The notes beneath the pieces are model-generated. The model did not search any database and was not told where the DNA came from. It saw only the letters and a program-made list of their open reading frames with translations. A DNA stretch of 64,000 nucleotides from positions 3,922,501 to 3,986,500 of the forward strand of contig NZ_CP133262.1 of assembly GCF_030915405.1 (NCBI RefSeq). The letters are read 5' to 3'. Each line of letters opens with the position of its first letter. Within the stretch, counting starts at the first letter, position 1. The stretch comes from Neobacillus nitrireducens (GTDB lineage Bacteria > Bacillota > Bacilli > Bacillales > Cytobacillaceae). The position numbers and the translations under genes were made by a program. Below, one piece after another: positions 15,639 through 26,568 of the stretch.

Positions 15639-17691
15639 GACTATTGAAAAACAAGTTTACCGGGTCCAAGGTCTTTCCTGAACAAGCTGTGCTGCAAAGT
15701 TCGAAAAGAACGTCCAACACCTGGATGGTGTGGTTGATGCAAATATAAATTTTGGGGCTGCAAAGCTCACAGTCTATGGAAATACAACTTTAGAGGGTTT
15801 AAATGAAGCGGGTGCCTTCGATAAATTAACGATATTTCCAGAAAAAGAAAAACCGCCAGTCACCGCAGACTTACCGTTCTGGAAACGATATGGTCTGCTT
15901 GGGCTGTCATTATTGTTCCTTATCGCCGGCTATATTTTTTCGGAAAATATCCTGTTCGCAGCTGCGATTTTACTAGGAGGCTTTCCTCTTTTTAAAATAG
16001 GCTTGAACAATATACTCCGGCTTGAATTTGACATGAAAACACTGATGACTGTTGCGATAATTGGAGCGGCCATCATTGGTGAATGGAGCGAGGGAGCGGT
16101 GGTAGTGCTTCTATTTGCGATTAGTGAGGTCCTTGAAACCTATTCAATGGATAAGGCACGAGCATCGATTCGTTCGCTAATGGAACACGCCCCAACAGAG
16201 GCACTGGTTTTTAGAAACGGAAAAGAAATTACCTTGAAGGCGGAAGATATTGAGATTGGCGACATTATGATCGTCAAGCCAGGGCAAATGATTGCCATGG
16301 ATGGAATCATTGTTGACGGGGCATCAAACGTCAATCAAGCCGCGATTACCGGCGAGTCTGTTCCTGTTGCTAAAGTCCTCGCTGACGAAGTTTTCGCAGG
16401 CACCTTAAATGCCGAAGGATTTTTAAAAGTAAAGGTCACTAAGCTTGTTGATGAAACAACGATTGCAAAAATTATTCATTTAGTGGAAGAAGCACAGGCA
16501 GAAAGGGCTCCATCGCAGCGGTTTGTGGATCGGTTTGCGAGGTACTATACGCCAGTAATCATGGCGGTGGCTGTTTTGGTTGCGATTATCCCGCCGCTTG
16601 TTTTCTCGGCAAACTGGCAAGAGTGGATTTACCAAGGTCTCGCGGTGTTAGTGGTCGGCTGCCCCTGTGCACTTGTCATTTCCACGCCTGTTTCGATTGT
16701 GACTGCGATTGGAAATGCCGCCCGAAACGGTGTGCTGATTAAGGGCGGGAACTTTTTAGAAGAAGCCGGGGTGCTCCACGCGATTGCCTTTGATAAAACG
16801 GGGACCTTAACAAAAGGAATTCCCGTCGTAACGGACTATATAAATTTTAGCAATGACGAGAATTTACTCGATCTTGTTGCCTCATTGGAAAGTAAATCAC
16901 AGCATCCCCTTGCCGCCGCTATCATTAAAAAAGCGGCCCGCAATGACTATCAGGTCGATGAATTTGCCTCGATTACTGGGAAAGGCATTACCGGGAAAGT
17001 GAATGGAGCAGAGTATCGTGTTGGGAATACAAAACTGTTCACTGATATTCCAGCTGAAATCGTGCACCAAATTACTGCTCTGCAAAATCAAGGGAAAACA
17101 GTTATGATCATGGGCACCTCAAAGGAAATCTTGGCCCTGATTGCGGTGGCGGATGAAGTCCGTGAAAGCAGCCGAACCGTCATCGAACGGCTCCATCAAC
17201 TTGGAATCAGGCACACGATTTTGTTGACCGGCGACAACAAGGCTACGGCCGAAACGATTGGCCAACATGTGGGTGTGACTAGCATTGAAGCAGAACTGAT
17301 GCCAGAGGATAAATTAGCTTTTATTAAAAAGCTAAAAAAGGAATTCGGCCGAGTTGGAATGGTTGGAGACGGAGTGAATGATGCACCCGCGCTCGCTTCC
17401 GCAACGGTAGGAATCGCGATGGGCGGGGCCGGAACAGATACAGCCTTAGAAACCGCTGATATTGCGTTAATGAATGATGATTTGAAAAAGCTGCCGTTTA
17501 CGATCAAGCTAAGTCGGAAAACGCTGCAAATCATTAAGCAAAATATTACCTTATCCTTAGTTGTGAAGCTTATAGCCCTTTTACTAGTGGTTCCAGGCTG
17601 GTTGACCTTATGGATTGCCATTTTCGCTGATATGGGCGTGACATTACTTGTTACATTTAATGGCTTACGGCTTTTAAGGGTAAAAGACTAG
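15631..17691 (+). CDS. cadA: CadA-type Cd/Zn/Pb P1B-ATPase with in-frame TGA at codon 17
   Basis: Full frame from GTG 15631 (AGGAGGAGGTGG upstream) is 686 codons. An N-terminal HMA domain reads VYRVQGLS, then TGA at 15679-15681, then [17 protein letters not shown]. The TGA sits precisely where the first Cys of the CxxC metal motif belongs. The rest is intact: membrane helices, TGES, CPC at 344-346, DKTGT at 388-392, QHPLAAAI and GDGVNDAPA. If the TGA is not read through, translation could only restart downstream (an in-frame GTG at 15730 has a poor site), giving a transporter without the HMA domain. Possible causes are a nonsense mutation, a sequence error or selenocysteine recoding. Confidence 0.85.
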
Positions 17692-17823
17692 ACGTTATAA
17701 ATAGTGTTTCCAATCATGTATCAAAAATAAAGATTAGAAAAAACTAGCCTTAATCGTAATATTTTCGGTTTAGAAAGAGATAAATAAAAGAGCCGCTTTT
17801 TGTTGGCTTTTGGGGGGATAAAC

Positions 17824-18774
17824 ATGGGTCATCACCATCACGGACATTCACATGGACATTCACATGGACACTCACACGGCCATTCGCATGGTCATTCACA
17901 TACAAGTAATAAGAAAGCTTTATTGAGTTCCTTCCTATTAATTGCTGCCTTTATGGTCGTCGAAGTAATCGGTGGCCTGTTAACAAATAGCTTGGCACTT
18001 TTGTCCGACGCCGGGCATATGCTGAGTGACGCCGCTGCACTGGGTTTAAGCTTTTTTGCCATCAAGCTTGGGGAGAAACAGGGCTCACAGGAAAAAACGT
18101 ATGGTTACAAACGATTTGAAATTATCGCGGCAGCCCTGAATGGAATAACACTTGTCGTGATTTCTATCTTTATCTTTTTTGAGGCTTTCCAACGCTTTTT
18201 CAATCCGCCAGAGGTGCAAAGTACCGGAATGCTGATGATCTCTGTCATAGGGTTATTGGTAAACATTGTTGCGGCGTGGATATTAATGAAGGGTGACAAG
18301 GATGACAACCTAAATGTCAGAAGTGCATTTTTACATGTTCTTGGTGATATGCTGGGTTCTGTAGGCGCAATTGTTGCGGCCTTGCTCATCATGTTTTTTG
18401 GCTGGGGGATTGCCGATCCAATTGCGAGCGTCATTGTTTCGGTATTAATATTAATCAGTGGATACAGAGTAGCGAAAGACTCCTTCCATATTTTGATGGA
18501 GGGTGCACCTGCACAGATTGATATCAATCATGTGAAGCAGGAACTAAGAAAGATTCCCTTTGTGAAGGAAGTCCATGATCTGCACATATGGACAATTACC
18601 TCCGGGTATCCAGTATTAAGCTGCCATATTACCATTTTGGATAACGGTGTTCATGATGAAATCCTCTCCCAATCACAGCGGATCCTTCATGACGAATTCC
18701 ACATCGAACACAGCACCATCCAAATCGAAAAAGAAACCAACGGATGCCCAAGCCCGCATGGAACATGTAACTAA
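17824..18774 (+). CDS. czcD: CzcD-type cation diffusion facilitator
   Basis: 316-residue zinc/cobalt/cadmium-proton antiporter of the CDF family. The start ATG 17824 follows GGGGGGATAAAC. The N-terminus is a striking His-rich repeat (MGHHHHGH then (SHGH)n), followed by six membrane helices. HxxxD metal-site residues are visible in helix 2 (LLSDAGHMLSD) and helix 5 (HVLGDMLGS), and a cytoplasmic dimerisation domain has VHDLHIWTITSG. It exports metal ions from the cytosol and complements cadA upstream. Confidence 0.93.
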   Translation: MGHHHHGHSHGHSHGHSHGHSHGHSHTSNKKALLSSFLLIAAFMVVEVIGGLLTNSLALLSDAGHMLSDAAALGLSFFAIKLGEKQGSQEKTYGYKRFEIIAAALNGITLVVISIFIFFEAFQRFFNPPEVQSTGMLMISVIGLLVNIVAAWILMKGDKDDNLNVRSAFLHVLGDMLGSVGAIVAALLIMFFGWGIADPIASVIVSVLILISGYRVAKDSFHILMEGAPAQIDINHVKQELRKIPFVKEVHDLHIWTITSGYPVLSCHITILDNGVHDEILSQSQRILHDEFHIEHSTIQIEKETNGCPSPHGTCN

Positions 18775-18863
18775 CAATATGGGTGCTACTATATTAGAGC
18801 ACGTTAGTGGCTGAAGGGAATTTTCCACCAGTGGCGGACAAATAAGCAGAAGTGTCTTTCTTT

Positions 18864-18876
18864 GGTGCCTGACACC
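18864..18876. repeat. Short dispersed palindrome GGTGCCTGACACC
   Basis: Same 13-bp palindrome as the two copies at 42419-42431 and 42442-42454 in the opposite orientation. It is followed by a CATCA-like microsatellite (18877-18901). Confidence 0.7.
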
Positions 18877-18905
18877 ACATCACATCACATCATATCACAT
18901 CCATT

Positions 18906-18936
18906 AAACCTGTCCGTGAAGAGGATAGGTTTTTCT
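18906..18936 (+). terminator. Probable terminator after czcD
   Basis: AAACCTGTCC pairs with GGATAGGTTT (one G-U) and runs into TTTT. It is 130 nt from the czcD stop; no gene lies between. Confidence 0.7.
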
Positions 18937-19041
18937 TTGTGTGTTTTTTCGTTCTTCAATAGTTTTAAATTGGATATTTTTTCATTATTGGTTAAAATAA
19001 TATGATGATGTTTAAGATAGTTTTTACCCAGGAGGATTCAC

Positions 19042-19326
19042 ATGAAAGATAGGGAAGGTCAGCAAGACAAGCGTTTCAAAATTGCGCACAGGGAAGCCCT
19101 GATTGGAATTATTCTAGTTTTAATTAATTTTATTTGGTGGTATGGATTTGCCTACGGGCTCGGTTCGGAAAAAGTAGAAAAGTATTCGTACATATTCGGG
19201 CTGCCCGCCTGGTTTTTTTACAGTTGTATTCTAGGCTTTATTGTTATGATCATCCTCGTTACTTTTACAGTCAAATTTTTATTCAAGGATGTTTCCTTTG
19301 AAGAGGAAGAGGGGGAGGTCAAGTGA
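19042..19326 (+). CDS. YhdT/DUF997 small membrane protein, PanF partner
   Basis: 94 residues with two hydrophobic helices (IGIILVLINFIWWYGFAYGLG and a second ending in FTVKFLF) and an acidic tail (FEEEEGE). The motif FIWWYGFAYGLG and the helix pair match the YhdT/DUF997 family found just upstream of panF. It has a CCAGGAGGA site and overlaps panF by 4 nt (GTGA). It probably acts as a small partner of the symporter; its exact function is unknown. Confidence 0.85.
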   Translation: MKDREGQQDKRFKIAHREALIGIILVLINFIWWYGFAYGLGSEKVEKYSYIFGLPAWFFYSCILGFIVMIILVTFTVKFLFKDVSFEEEEGEVK

Positions 19327-20774
19327 ACTGGGCCGTCATTACCCCACTGTTAATTTTCTTATTGATTATCTTTGCTGTTGGCATGTGGTCAAACAAGTTT
19401 GTTATTAAATCTCATTCTTTCTTAGAGGAGTACTTTTTAGGAGAACGTCAAATGGGCGGATTCATTCTCGCAATGACGATGGTGGCGACGTATGGCAGTG
19501 CCAGCAGCTTTATTGGGGGTCCCGGAATCGCTTATACGAAAGGACTAGGCTGGGTCCTGCTTGCGATGGCCCAATTAGCAACCGGTTATTTTACGCTAAT
19601 GGTCTTGGGGAAGAAATTTGCAATTATCTCCCGTCAGTACAAGGCCATCACCTTAATTGACTTTCTTAAAGAGCGCTATAAAAGCAAAGTGGTCGTTTTA
19701 TTCTCGGCAGCAAGCATTATCATCTTTCTGTTTTCATCAATGACCGCGCAATGGATTGGCGGGGCACGGTTGGTCGAAAGTTTAACAGGTCTGCCCTATA
19801 CAACTGCACTATTAATCTTTGCCTTTTCAGTCCTTATCTTTGTGATTGTCGGCGGTTTTCGTGCGGTGGCAATCACAGACACAATTCAAGGTGTGGTCAT
19901 GTTTGGGGGAACGTTAATCCTTCTCATCGCCACAATTAAAGCAGGTGGGGGAATCCCGAAGATTATCTCAGACTTAGCGACTGAAAATCCGAATCTGATC
20001 AGTCCGTTTGGCGCAGACAGAAGTTTAACGCCGTCCTTTGTCTCCTCTTTTTGGATTTTAGTTGGGGTGGGTGTTGTCGGCCTGCCGCAAATTGCAGTCC
20101 GAGCGATGTCTTATAAAAATTCGAAGGCCATGCACAATGCAATAATTATTGGAACAATCGTGGTCGGTTTTATTATGCTGGGCATGCATCTCATCGGCGT
20201 ATTCGCAAGACCAGTTCTGCCTGGTGTGAAAATTGGCGATACCGTCATGCCTTTGTTATCGATGAAGGTACTGCCCCCATATGCCGCAGGAATCGTTCTC
20301 GCGGCGCCAATGGCTGCAATTATGTCAACGGTCGATGCTCTATTAATTTTGGTTAGCTCGGCCCTAGTCAAAGATGTCTATTTAAATTACATCAAGCCTG
20401 ATGCAGGGAACGACCAAGTGAAAAAGGTGAGCTTTAGTGTGACCGCCGTAATTGGTATTGTCGTTATTCTGTTCTCGTTGAGTCCACCAGATCTAATCGT
20501 TTGGCTGAATCTGTTTTCATTTGGGGGGCTCGAGTCGGTCTTTATCTGGCCGGTTATTTTAGGATTGTATTGGAGTAAGGGCAATAAATACGGGGCGATT
20601 ACTTCGATGGTTATTGGGATGGGTTCGTATATTACCATCGATCAATTTTATCCGAATGCCTTTGGTTTTCACACAGTGGTCCTCCCCATCTTCCTATCTC
20701 TTGCTGCATTCGTGGTAACTAGTTTATTTACTCAGCAAAATGAAGGTAGGATGCATGTTGGAATGGAAAAATAA
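19323..20774 (+). CDS. panF: Sodium/pantothenate symporter
   Basis: 483-residue member of the sodium:solute symporter family with about 13 helices. Visible family signatures are EYFLGERQMGGF near residue 36, TYGSASSFIGGPG, and FVIVGGFRAVAITDTIQG. It takes up pantothenate, the coenzyme A precursor, with Na+. It starts at GTG coupled to the yhdT-like gene (GGGGGAGG upstream). The distance and gene order match PanF rather than proline or other SSS carriers. Confidence 0.9.
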   Translation: MNWAVITPLLIFLLIIFAVGMWSNKFVIKSHSFLEEYFLGERQMGGFILAMTMVATYGSASSFIGGPGIAYTKGLGWVLLAMAQLATGYFTLMVLGKKFAIISRQYKAITLIDFLKERYKSKVVVLFSAASIIIFLFSSMTAQWIGGARLVESLTGLPYTTALLIFAFSVLIFVIVGGFRAVAITDTIQGVVMFGGTLILLIATIKAGGGIPKIISDLATENPNLISPFGADRSLTPSFVSSFWILVGVGVVGLPQIAVRAMSYKNSKAMHNAIIIGTIVVGFIMLGMHLIGVFARPVLPGVKIGDTVMPLLSMKVLPPYAAGIVLAAPMAAIMSTVDALLILVSSALVKDVYLNYIKPDAGNDQVKKVSFSVTAVIGIVVILFSLSPPDLIVWLNLFSFGGLESVFIWPVILGLYWSKGNKYGAITSMVIGMGSYITIDQFYPNAFGFHTVVLPIFLSLAAFVVTSLFTQQNEGRMHVGMEK

Positions 20775-20874
20775 GCTAAGTTTTCGAAACGAGGTTCCGT
20801 TACCATTTTTGTTGCAATTTTGTGAATTAATTTTTAGAATGAATTAACAGCAATTATAAAATGAGGTGAACTCA

Positions 20875-21114
20875 TTGGAAACCGTTATTCGACATTTATC
20901 AGCGCTTATTTTTCCGGGGCTGCTCGTCTTGCTTTTCACACGAGTTACTTACAACCGGGTCATCGGGTTAATATTAACCGTTGCCCTGATTGCTACGTCT
21001 GTATATAAAGGTTATACCAACACATTTTTGCTCATCGTCGTCGATGCCTTTTCCCTAACAGCAGGCTTTTGGATGGCTGAAAAAATGAAGCAGAGGGTCA
21101 TTAAAAAGAGTTAA
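20875..21114 (+). CDS. csbA: CsbA family membrane protein
   Basis: 79 residues from TTG 20875, chosen because ATGAGGTGA sits 5 nt upstream; an in-frame GTG at 20866 lies inside that site. Two or three hydrophobic helices contain LFTRVTYNR, the best conserved stretch of CsbA. In B. subtilis csbA precedes uvrB and is controlled by SigB; here the gene order is the same, but I see no clear SigB promoter. Function unknown. Confidence 0.85.
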   Translation: METVIRHLSALIFPGLLVLLFTRVTYNRVIGLILTVALIATSVYKGYTNTFLLIVVDAFSLTAGFWMAEKMKQRVIKKS

Positions 21115-21133
21115 TCCATTTAATGGTTTTGTA

Positions 21134-21163
21134 GGTCTGTCAGAAAAATGGCAGGCTTTTTCT
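21134..21163 (+). terminator. Terminator after csbA
   Basis: GTCTGTC / GGCAGGC stem (two G-U pairs) followed by TTTTTCT. Confidence 0.65.
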
Positions 21164-21180
21164 GTTGAAATTCCAAAAAA

Positions 21181-21194
21181 CGAATATTCGTTCG
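21181..21194. promoter_or_regulatory. LexA (DinR) box upstream of uvrB
   Basis: CGAATATTCGTTCG fits the Bacillus SOS box CGAAC-N4-GTTCG with one mismatch. It lies about 140 nt before the uvrBA operon, which is SOS-controlled in B. subtilis. Confidence 0.75.
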
Positions 21195-21334
21195 CATATT
21201 ATTGGTTTGTTTCTAGGGGATTGTGGTAAAATGGTAATATGAATTTAGAGGATACACTTGAAAGCAACCATCCCGGTCCATTAACAAGGTACATATGCTG
21301 AAAAGTGATTGATATAACGGGAGGTAAAGGAATT

Positions 21335-23314
21335 GTGAAGGATCAATTTGAATTAGTTTCAAAGTACTCGCCCCAAGGGGATCAGCCCGAGGCGATTAAA
21401 CAATTAGTTGAAGGAATCAGAAACAATAAAAAACAACAGACGCTGCTTGGTGCGACAGGTACGGGTAAAACTTTTACAATTTCAAACGTGATTAAAGAGG
21501 TAAATAAACCAACCCTTGTCATTGCTCACAATAAAACACTTGCTGGACAACTCTACAGTGAGTTTAAAGAGTTTTTCCCAAATAATGCCGTCGAGTATTT
21601 TGTCAGCTATTATGATTACTTTCAGCCAGAAGCCTATGTACCATCGACAGATACTTTCATTGAAAAAGATGCAAGCATCAACGATGAAATTGATAAATTG
21701 CGTCACTCGGCGACTTCCTCCCTATTCGAACGCAAAGACGTGATTGTCATCGCCTCTGTATCCTGTATTTACGGTTTGGGTTCGCCTGAAGAATATAGTG
21801 AAATGGTGTTGTCCCTTAGAACAGGAATGGAAGTGGAGCGCAATCAACTGCTGCGCCGGTTAGTTGATATCCAATATGACCGAAACGATATCGATTTCAA
21901 GCGCGGAACTTTTCGTGTACGTGGTGATGTTGTTGAAATTTTCCCTGTTTCTCGTGATGAGCATTGCCTTCGTGTCGAGTTTTTCGGTGATGAAATCGAA
22001 CGGATTCGTGAGGTTGATGCCCTGACTGGGGAAATTATCGGTGAACGTGAACATGTCGCCATTTTCCCGGCATCCCACTTCGTTACAAGGGAAGAAAAGT
22101 TGCTTAAGGCGATTGAAAATATTGAAAAAGAACTAGAAGTACGGCTGGAGGAACTGCGCGAGGACAATAAACTGCTCGAAGCCCAAAGGCTTGAGCAGCG
22201 TACACGTTATGACCTGGAAATGATGCGCGAAATGGGTTTTTGCTCAGGAATTGAGAATTACTCACGCCATTTAACCTTAAGGGATGCAGGATCAACTCCC
22301 TATACTCTGCTTGATTATTTTCCAAAGGACTTTTTAATGGTGATTGATGAGTCACATGTAACCTTGCCGCAAGTGAGAGGGATGTTCAATGGGGATAAAG
22401 CACGGAAACAGGTGCTTGTTGATCATGGCTTCCGTCTGCCATCAGCCCTTGATAACCGACCATTAATGTTTGACGAATTCGAAAAGCATATCGAGAATAT
22501 CATTTTTGTTTCGGCTACACCGGGACCCTATGAGCTCGAGCATACACCAGAAATGGTTTCGCAGATTATTCGTCCGACTGGACTTTTGGATCCAACCCTT
22601 GAAGTCCGCCCAATTGAAGGGCAGATTGATGACTTGATTGGTGAAATCCATGATCGAGTAAGTAAAAATGAACGGGTTCTTGTGACCACTTTGACGAAAA
22701 AAATGTCCGAGGACCTAACCGATTACTTGAAGGAAATCGGGATTAAGGTTCAATATTTGCATTCGGAGGTTAAGACGCTCGAGCGGATTGAAATTATCCG
22801 CGAATTGCGCCTCGGCAAATATGACGTTTTGATTGGGATTAACCTGCTCCGGGAAGGGCTAGATATTCCAGAGGTTTCGCTGATTGCGATTCTCGATGCC
22901 GACAAGGAAGGCTTCCTTCGTTCCGAACGGTCGCTAATTCAAACAATTGGACGTGCCGCCCGGAATGCTCATGGCCATGTCATCATGTATGCCGATAAAA
23001 TTACAAACTCGATGGCATTAGCGATCAGTGAAACAAAGCGCCGCCGTTCCATTCAGGAAGAGTATAATCGCAAGCATGGAATCACGCCGATGACGATTCA
23101 GAAGGATATTCGTGATGTCATCCGTGCCACCCATGCCGCGGAAGAGCAGGAAGAATACAAACCATCGGCATCCTTCAGTAAAATGTCGAAAAAGGAAAAA
23201 GAAAAACTGATTATGACGATGGAAAAAGAAATGAAGTTCGAAGCCAAGGCGCTTAATTTTGAACGTGCTGCAGAGCTTCGTGATTTAATTTTAGAGTTGA
23301 AAGCGGAAGGATGA
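21335..23314 (+). CDS. uvrB: Excinuclease ABC subunit B
   Basis: 659 residues from GTG 21335 (GGGAGGTAAAGG upstream), giving the standard start [20 protein letters not shown]. Walker A is GATGTGKT (39-46). Beta-hairpin residues ([21 protein letters not shown]), helicase motifs ([35 protein letters not shown]) and the C-terminal UVR domain ([20 protein letters not shown]) are all present. It loads onto damaged DNA with UvrA and verifies lesions in nucleotide excision repair. The stop is 7 nt before uvrA. Confidence 0.97.
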   Translation: MKDQFELVSKYSPQGDQPEAIKQLVEGIRNNKKQQTLLGATGTGKTFTISNVIKEVNKPTLVIAHNKTLAGQLYSEFKEFFPNNAVEYFVSYYDYFQPEAYVPSTDTFIEKDASINDEIDKLRHSATSSLFERKDVIVIASVSCIYGLGSPEEYSEMVLSLRTGMEVERNQLLRRLVDIQYDRNDIDFKRGTFRVRGDVVEIFPVSRDEHCLRVEFFGDEIERIREVDALTGEIIGEREHVAIFPASHFVTREEKLLKAIENIEKELEVRLEELREDNKLLEAQRLEQRTRYDLEMMREMGFCSGIENYSRHLTLRDAGSTPYTLLDYFPKDFLMVIDESHVTLPQVRGMFNGDKARKQVLVDHGFRLPSALDNRPLMFDEFEKHIENIIFVSATPGPYELEHTPEMVSQIIRPTGLLDPTLEVRPIEGQIDDLIGEIHDRVSKNERVLVTTLTKKMSEDLTDYLKEIGIKVQYLHSEVKTLERIEIIRELRLGKYDVLIGINLLREGLDIPEVSLIAILDADKEGFLRSERSLIQTIGRAARNAHGHVIMYADKITNSMALAISETKRRRSIQEEYNRKHGITPMTIQKDIRDVIRATHAAEEQEEYKPSASFSKMSKKEKEKLIMTMEKEMKFEAKALNFERAAELRDLILELKAEG

Positions 23315-23321
23315 CGTAACG

Positions 23322-26195
23322 ATGGCGATGGAGAAATTGATTGTGAAAGGCGCCAGAGCCCACAATTTGAAAAATATAGATGTCACCATTCCGAGAGATA
23401 AGCTTGTTGTCTTGACGGGACTTTCCGGCTCTGGGAAGTCCTCGCTTGCCTTTGATACCATTTATGCAGAAGGGCAAAGACGTTATGTCGAATCCCTGTC
23501 TGCCTATGCTCGGCAATTCCTTGGTCAAATGGATAAACCAGATGTAGATGCCATTGAGGGGCTATCTCCGGCTATTTCCATAGATCAAAAAACAACAAGC
23601 CGTAACCCCCGTTCGACGGTTGGTACAGTGACAGAAATCTATGATTATTTACGATTATTATTTGCTAGGGTTGGACATCCAACCTGTCCGATTCATGGGA
23701 TTGAAATCTCCTCCCAAACAATTGAGCAAATGGTCGATAGGATTTTAGAATATCCTGAGAGGACTAAAATGCAAATCCTCGCGCCAGTTGTATCAGGCCG
23801 TAAAGGAGCACATATAAAGGTGTTCGAGGATATCAAAAAACAAGGGTTTGTCCGTGTCCGTGTCGATGGAGAAATGCTCGACCTTGGCGATGATATCGAA
23901 CTTGAAAAAAATAAAAAACATTCGATTGAGGTTATTATCGATAGGATTGTTGTCAAAGAAGGCGTGTCGGCGCGGATTGCCGATTCGCTCGAGACTGCGC
24001 TGAAAATGGGCGAAGGGAAGGTCATTGTTGACGTCATCGGCCAAGAAGAACTGTTGTTTAGTGAAAATCATGCGTGTCCGCATTGCGGTTTTTCAATCGG
24101 AGAACTAGAGCCGCGGATGTTTTCCTTCAACAGTCCTTTTGGCGCCTGCCCAGAATGTGATGGGCTTGGTTCTAAGATGGAAGTCGACGTCGACCTTGTC
24201 ATTCCCAATCGTGATTTGACTTTAAAAGAGCATGCGATTGCCCCGTGGGAACCAACCAGTTCTCAATATTACCCGCAACTGCTTGAAGCCGTATGCAATC
24301 ATTTTGGGGTGGATATGGATACCCCGGTGAAGGATATTCCTGAACACCTTTTGGAAAAAGTGCTCTATGGCGGCGGACATGAAAAGATTTATTTCCGCTA
24401 TGAAAATGATTTTGGCCAAATTCGTGAAGGGAATATTGAATTTGAAGGCGTCCTTCGCAATGTCGAGCGCCGCTTTAAGGAGACAAGCTCCGAATACATC
24501 CGTGAGCAAATGGAAAAATACATGGCCCAGCAGCCCTGTCCAACCTGTAAAGGCTATCGTTTGAAAAAAGAGACTTTGGCCGTACTCATTAATGGACGCC
24601 ATATTGCCCATATAACCGATCTTTCGATTGAAGAGGCAAATCAATTTTTTGCGGGATTAAAGCTGTCAGAAAAAGAAATGCAAATTTCCAAGCTGATTTT
24701 TCAAGAAATAAGTGAGCGCCTCGGATTCTTAATTAATGTCGGTCTTGATTATTTAACACTCAGCCGCACCGCTGGAACGCTTTCGGGCGGTGAAGCCCAG
24801 AGGATCCGCTTGGCTACACAAATCGGGTCGCGTTTAACCGGTGTTTTATATATCTTGGATGAACCTTCAATCGGCCTCCACCAGCGTGATAATGACCGCT
24901 TGATCGGGACATTGCAAAGTATGCGGGATATCGGCAACACTCTTATTGTTGTCGAACATGATGAGGATACCATGCTTGCAGCTGATTACTTAATTGATAT
25001 CGGCCCAGGTGCTGGGGTGCACGGAGGAGAAATAGTTTCAGCCGGTACACCAGCTGAGGTAATGGCTGACCCGAAATCACTGACAGGTCAGTATTTATCG
25101 GGGAAGAAGTTTATTCCGCTTCCACTCGAGCGACGCAAGCCGGATGGCCGTTTTATTGAAATCAAAGGTGCTTCTGAAAATAATTTAAAAAATGTCAGTG
25201 TGAAGCTTCCGCTGGGTATGTTTATTGCCATTACAGGCGTGTCTGGATCGGGAAAAAGTACACTTATCAACGAAATTCTCCATAAGTCGCTTGCCCAAAA
25301 GCTGCACCGTGCAAAAACAAAGCCCGGGGAACATAAAAGCATCAAAGGCATTGAGTATTTAGAGAAAGTCATCGATATTGATCAGTCTCCCATCGGCCGA
25401 ACACCACGCTCGAATCCGGCCACCTATACCGGTGTCTTTGATGATGTCCGTGATGTGTTTTCGAACACAAACGAAGCAAAGGTCCGTGGGTATAAAAAAG
25501 GCCGATTCAGCTTTAATGTGAAGGGCGGACGCTGTGAGGCATGCCGCGGTGATGGAATTATCAAAATCGAAATGCACTTTTTACCGGATGTATATGTTCC
25601 TTGTGAAATCTGCCATGGCAAGCGCTACAACCGTGAAACCCTGGAAGTGAAGTATAAAGGAAAAAATATTTCTGATATTCTTGATATGACCGTGGAAGCG
25701 GGAGTTGAATTTTTTGAAAATCATCCAAAAATCAGCCGCAAGCTGAAAACAATTTTGGATGTAGGACTTGGCTATATTAAACTTGGTCAGCCGGCGACCA
25801 CATTATCTGGAGGGGAAGCTCAGCGTGTTAAGCTCGCTTCTGAGCTGCATCGCCGCTCGCAAGGGAAATCATTTTACATTCTTGACGAGCCAACGACTGG
25901 CCTTCATGTCGATGACATTTCCCGCTTGCTCGTTGTCCTGCAGCGCTTGGTTGAAAATGGAGACACCGTCTTGGTAATTGAGCATAACCTTGATGTAATC
26001 AAGGCTGCCGATTATATTGTCGATCTTGGACCAGAAGGCGGCGACAAGGGCGGTACGATTGTCGCCACTGGGACCCCAGAAAAAGTGGCCGAAGTCCCTG
26101 AATCTTATACAGGAAAATACTTAAAGCCTATCCTTGAGCGTGAACGCCAACGGATGAAACAAGAAATTGAAGATAAGAGTGCAATCAAAGCATAA
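23322..26195 (+). CDS. uvrA: Excinuclease ABC subunit A
   Basis: 957-residue damage-recognition ATPase. It has two ABC modules: Walker A GLSGSGKS at 33-40 and a second GVSGSGKS near residue 640, with two [24 protein letters not shown] signatures. Zinc modules CPHCGF...CPEC and CEACRGDG...CEIC are visible, and also CPTCKGYR. It begins 7 nt after uvrB and is cotranscribed with it. Length is normal. Confidence 0.97.
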   Translation: MAMEKLIVKGARAHNLKNIDVTIPRDKLVVLTGLSGSGKSSLAFDTIYAEGQRRYVESLSAYARQFLGQMDKPDVDAIEGLSPAISIDQKTTSRNPRSTVGTVTEIYDYLRLLFARVGHPTCPIHGIEISSQTIEQMVDRILEYPERTKMQILAPVVSGRKGAHIKVFEDIKKQGFVRVRVDGEMLDLGDDIELEKNKKHSIEVIIDRIVVKEGVSARIADSLETALKMGEGKVIVDVIGQEELLFSENHACPHCGFSIGELEPRMFSFNSPFGACPECDGLGSKMEVDVDLVIPNRDLTLKEHAIAPWEPTSSQYYPQLLEAVCNHFGVDMDTPVKDIPEHLLEKVLYGGGHEKIYFRYENDFGQIREGNIEFEGVLRNVERRFKETSSEYIREQMEKYMAQQPCPTCKGYRLKKETLAVLINGRHIAHITDLSIEEANQFFAGLKLSEKEMQISKLIFQEISERLGFLINVGLDYLTLSRTAGTLSGGEAQRIRLATQIGSRLTGVLYILDEPSIGLHQRDNDRLIGTLQSMRDIGNTLIVVEHDEDTMLAADYLIDIGPGAGVHGGEIVSAGTPAEVMADPKSLTGQYLSGKKFIPLPLERRKPDGRFIEIKGASENNLKNVSVKLPLGMFIAITGVSGSGKSTLINEILHKSLAQKLHRAKTKPGEHKSIKGIEYLEKVIDIDQSPIGRTPRSNPATYTGVFDDVRDVFSNTNEAKVRGYKKGRFSFNVKGGRCEACRGDGIIKIEMHFLPDVYVPCEICHGKRYNRETLEVKYKGKNISDILDMTVEAGVEFFENHPKISRKLKTILDVGLGYIKLGQPATTLSGGEAQRVKLASELHRRSQGKSFYILDEPTTGLHVDDISRLLVVLQRLVENGDTVLVIEHNLDVIKAADYIVDLGPEGGDKGGTIVATGTPEKVAEVPESYTGKYLKPILERERQRMKQEIEDKSAIKA

Positions 26196-26204
26196 ATTAG
26201 AAAG

Positions 26205-26252
26205 AAGAGCCGAAATTCGTGGGTGAGCACCTGCAGAATTCGGCTCTTTTTT
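26205..26252 (+). terminator. Terminator of uvrBA
   Basis: AAGAGCCGAA / TTCGGCTCTT stem with a long loop containing a further TTC/GAA pair, then TTTTTT. Confidence 0.85.
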
Positions 26253-26283
26253 ATTTGGAATTGAGAATCATATATTGGGGTTT

Positions 26284-26429
26284 GGCGGAATCATCGTAGG
26301 AATCGGCGGATAAAGTTCGAGAGTTGGCGGAATAAATAAAGAGTTCGGCGGAATCACGGATCAGTTTGGCGGAATAAATTGTCAACTTGGCGGAATCCTT
26401 CCCAACTCAACGGAATCCCATCCCACTCC
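26284..26429. repeat. Intergenic 21-bp period array 1 (core GGCGGAAT)
   Basis: GGCGGA cores begin at 26284, 26305, 26326, 26347, 26368 and 26389, exactly 21 nt apart, plus a decayed seventh (aaCGGA at 26409). The unit is GGCGGAAT-N8-AGTTN with variable filler. No intact frame runs through it. It fills most of the space between the uvrA terminator and the next gene. Confidence 0.9.
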
Positions 26430-26568
26430 ACTCCTACCCACCCCCATCAAAACCAAAATGGCTGCCATATCCAAACAACAACCAAGACGACCATTCACTT
26501 TTTTATAAAAATACGAAACTTTCCATATTCAAACACGTAAATAAAGGATAAAGGAGTTGGGCGCAGAA

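Noticed and set aside
15481..15720. Minus-strand frame across the cadC-cadA junction
   Set aside because: Antisense to two conserved genes and without a ribosome site.
17692..17823. Metal riboswitch upstream of czcD
   Set aside because: The 132-nt gap is AT-rich; only a weak AGCC/GGCT pairing is seen and no conserved riboswitch elements.
26284..26429. 21-bp array considered as a CRISPR
   Set aside because: Units are contiguous, only 21 nt long and degenerate; there are no 25-40 nt spacers and no cas genes.
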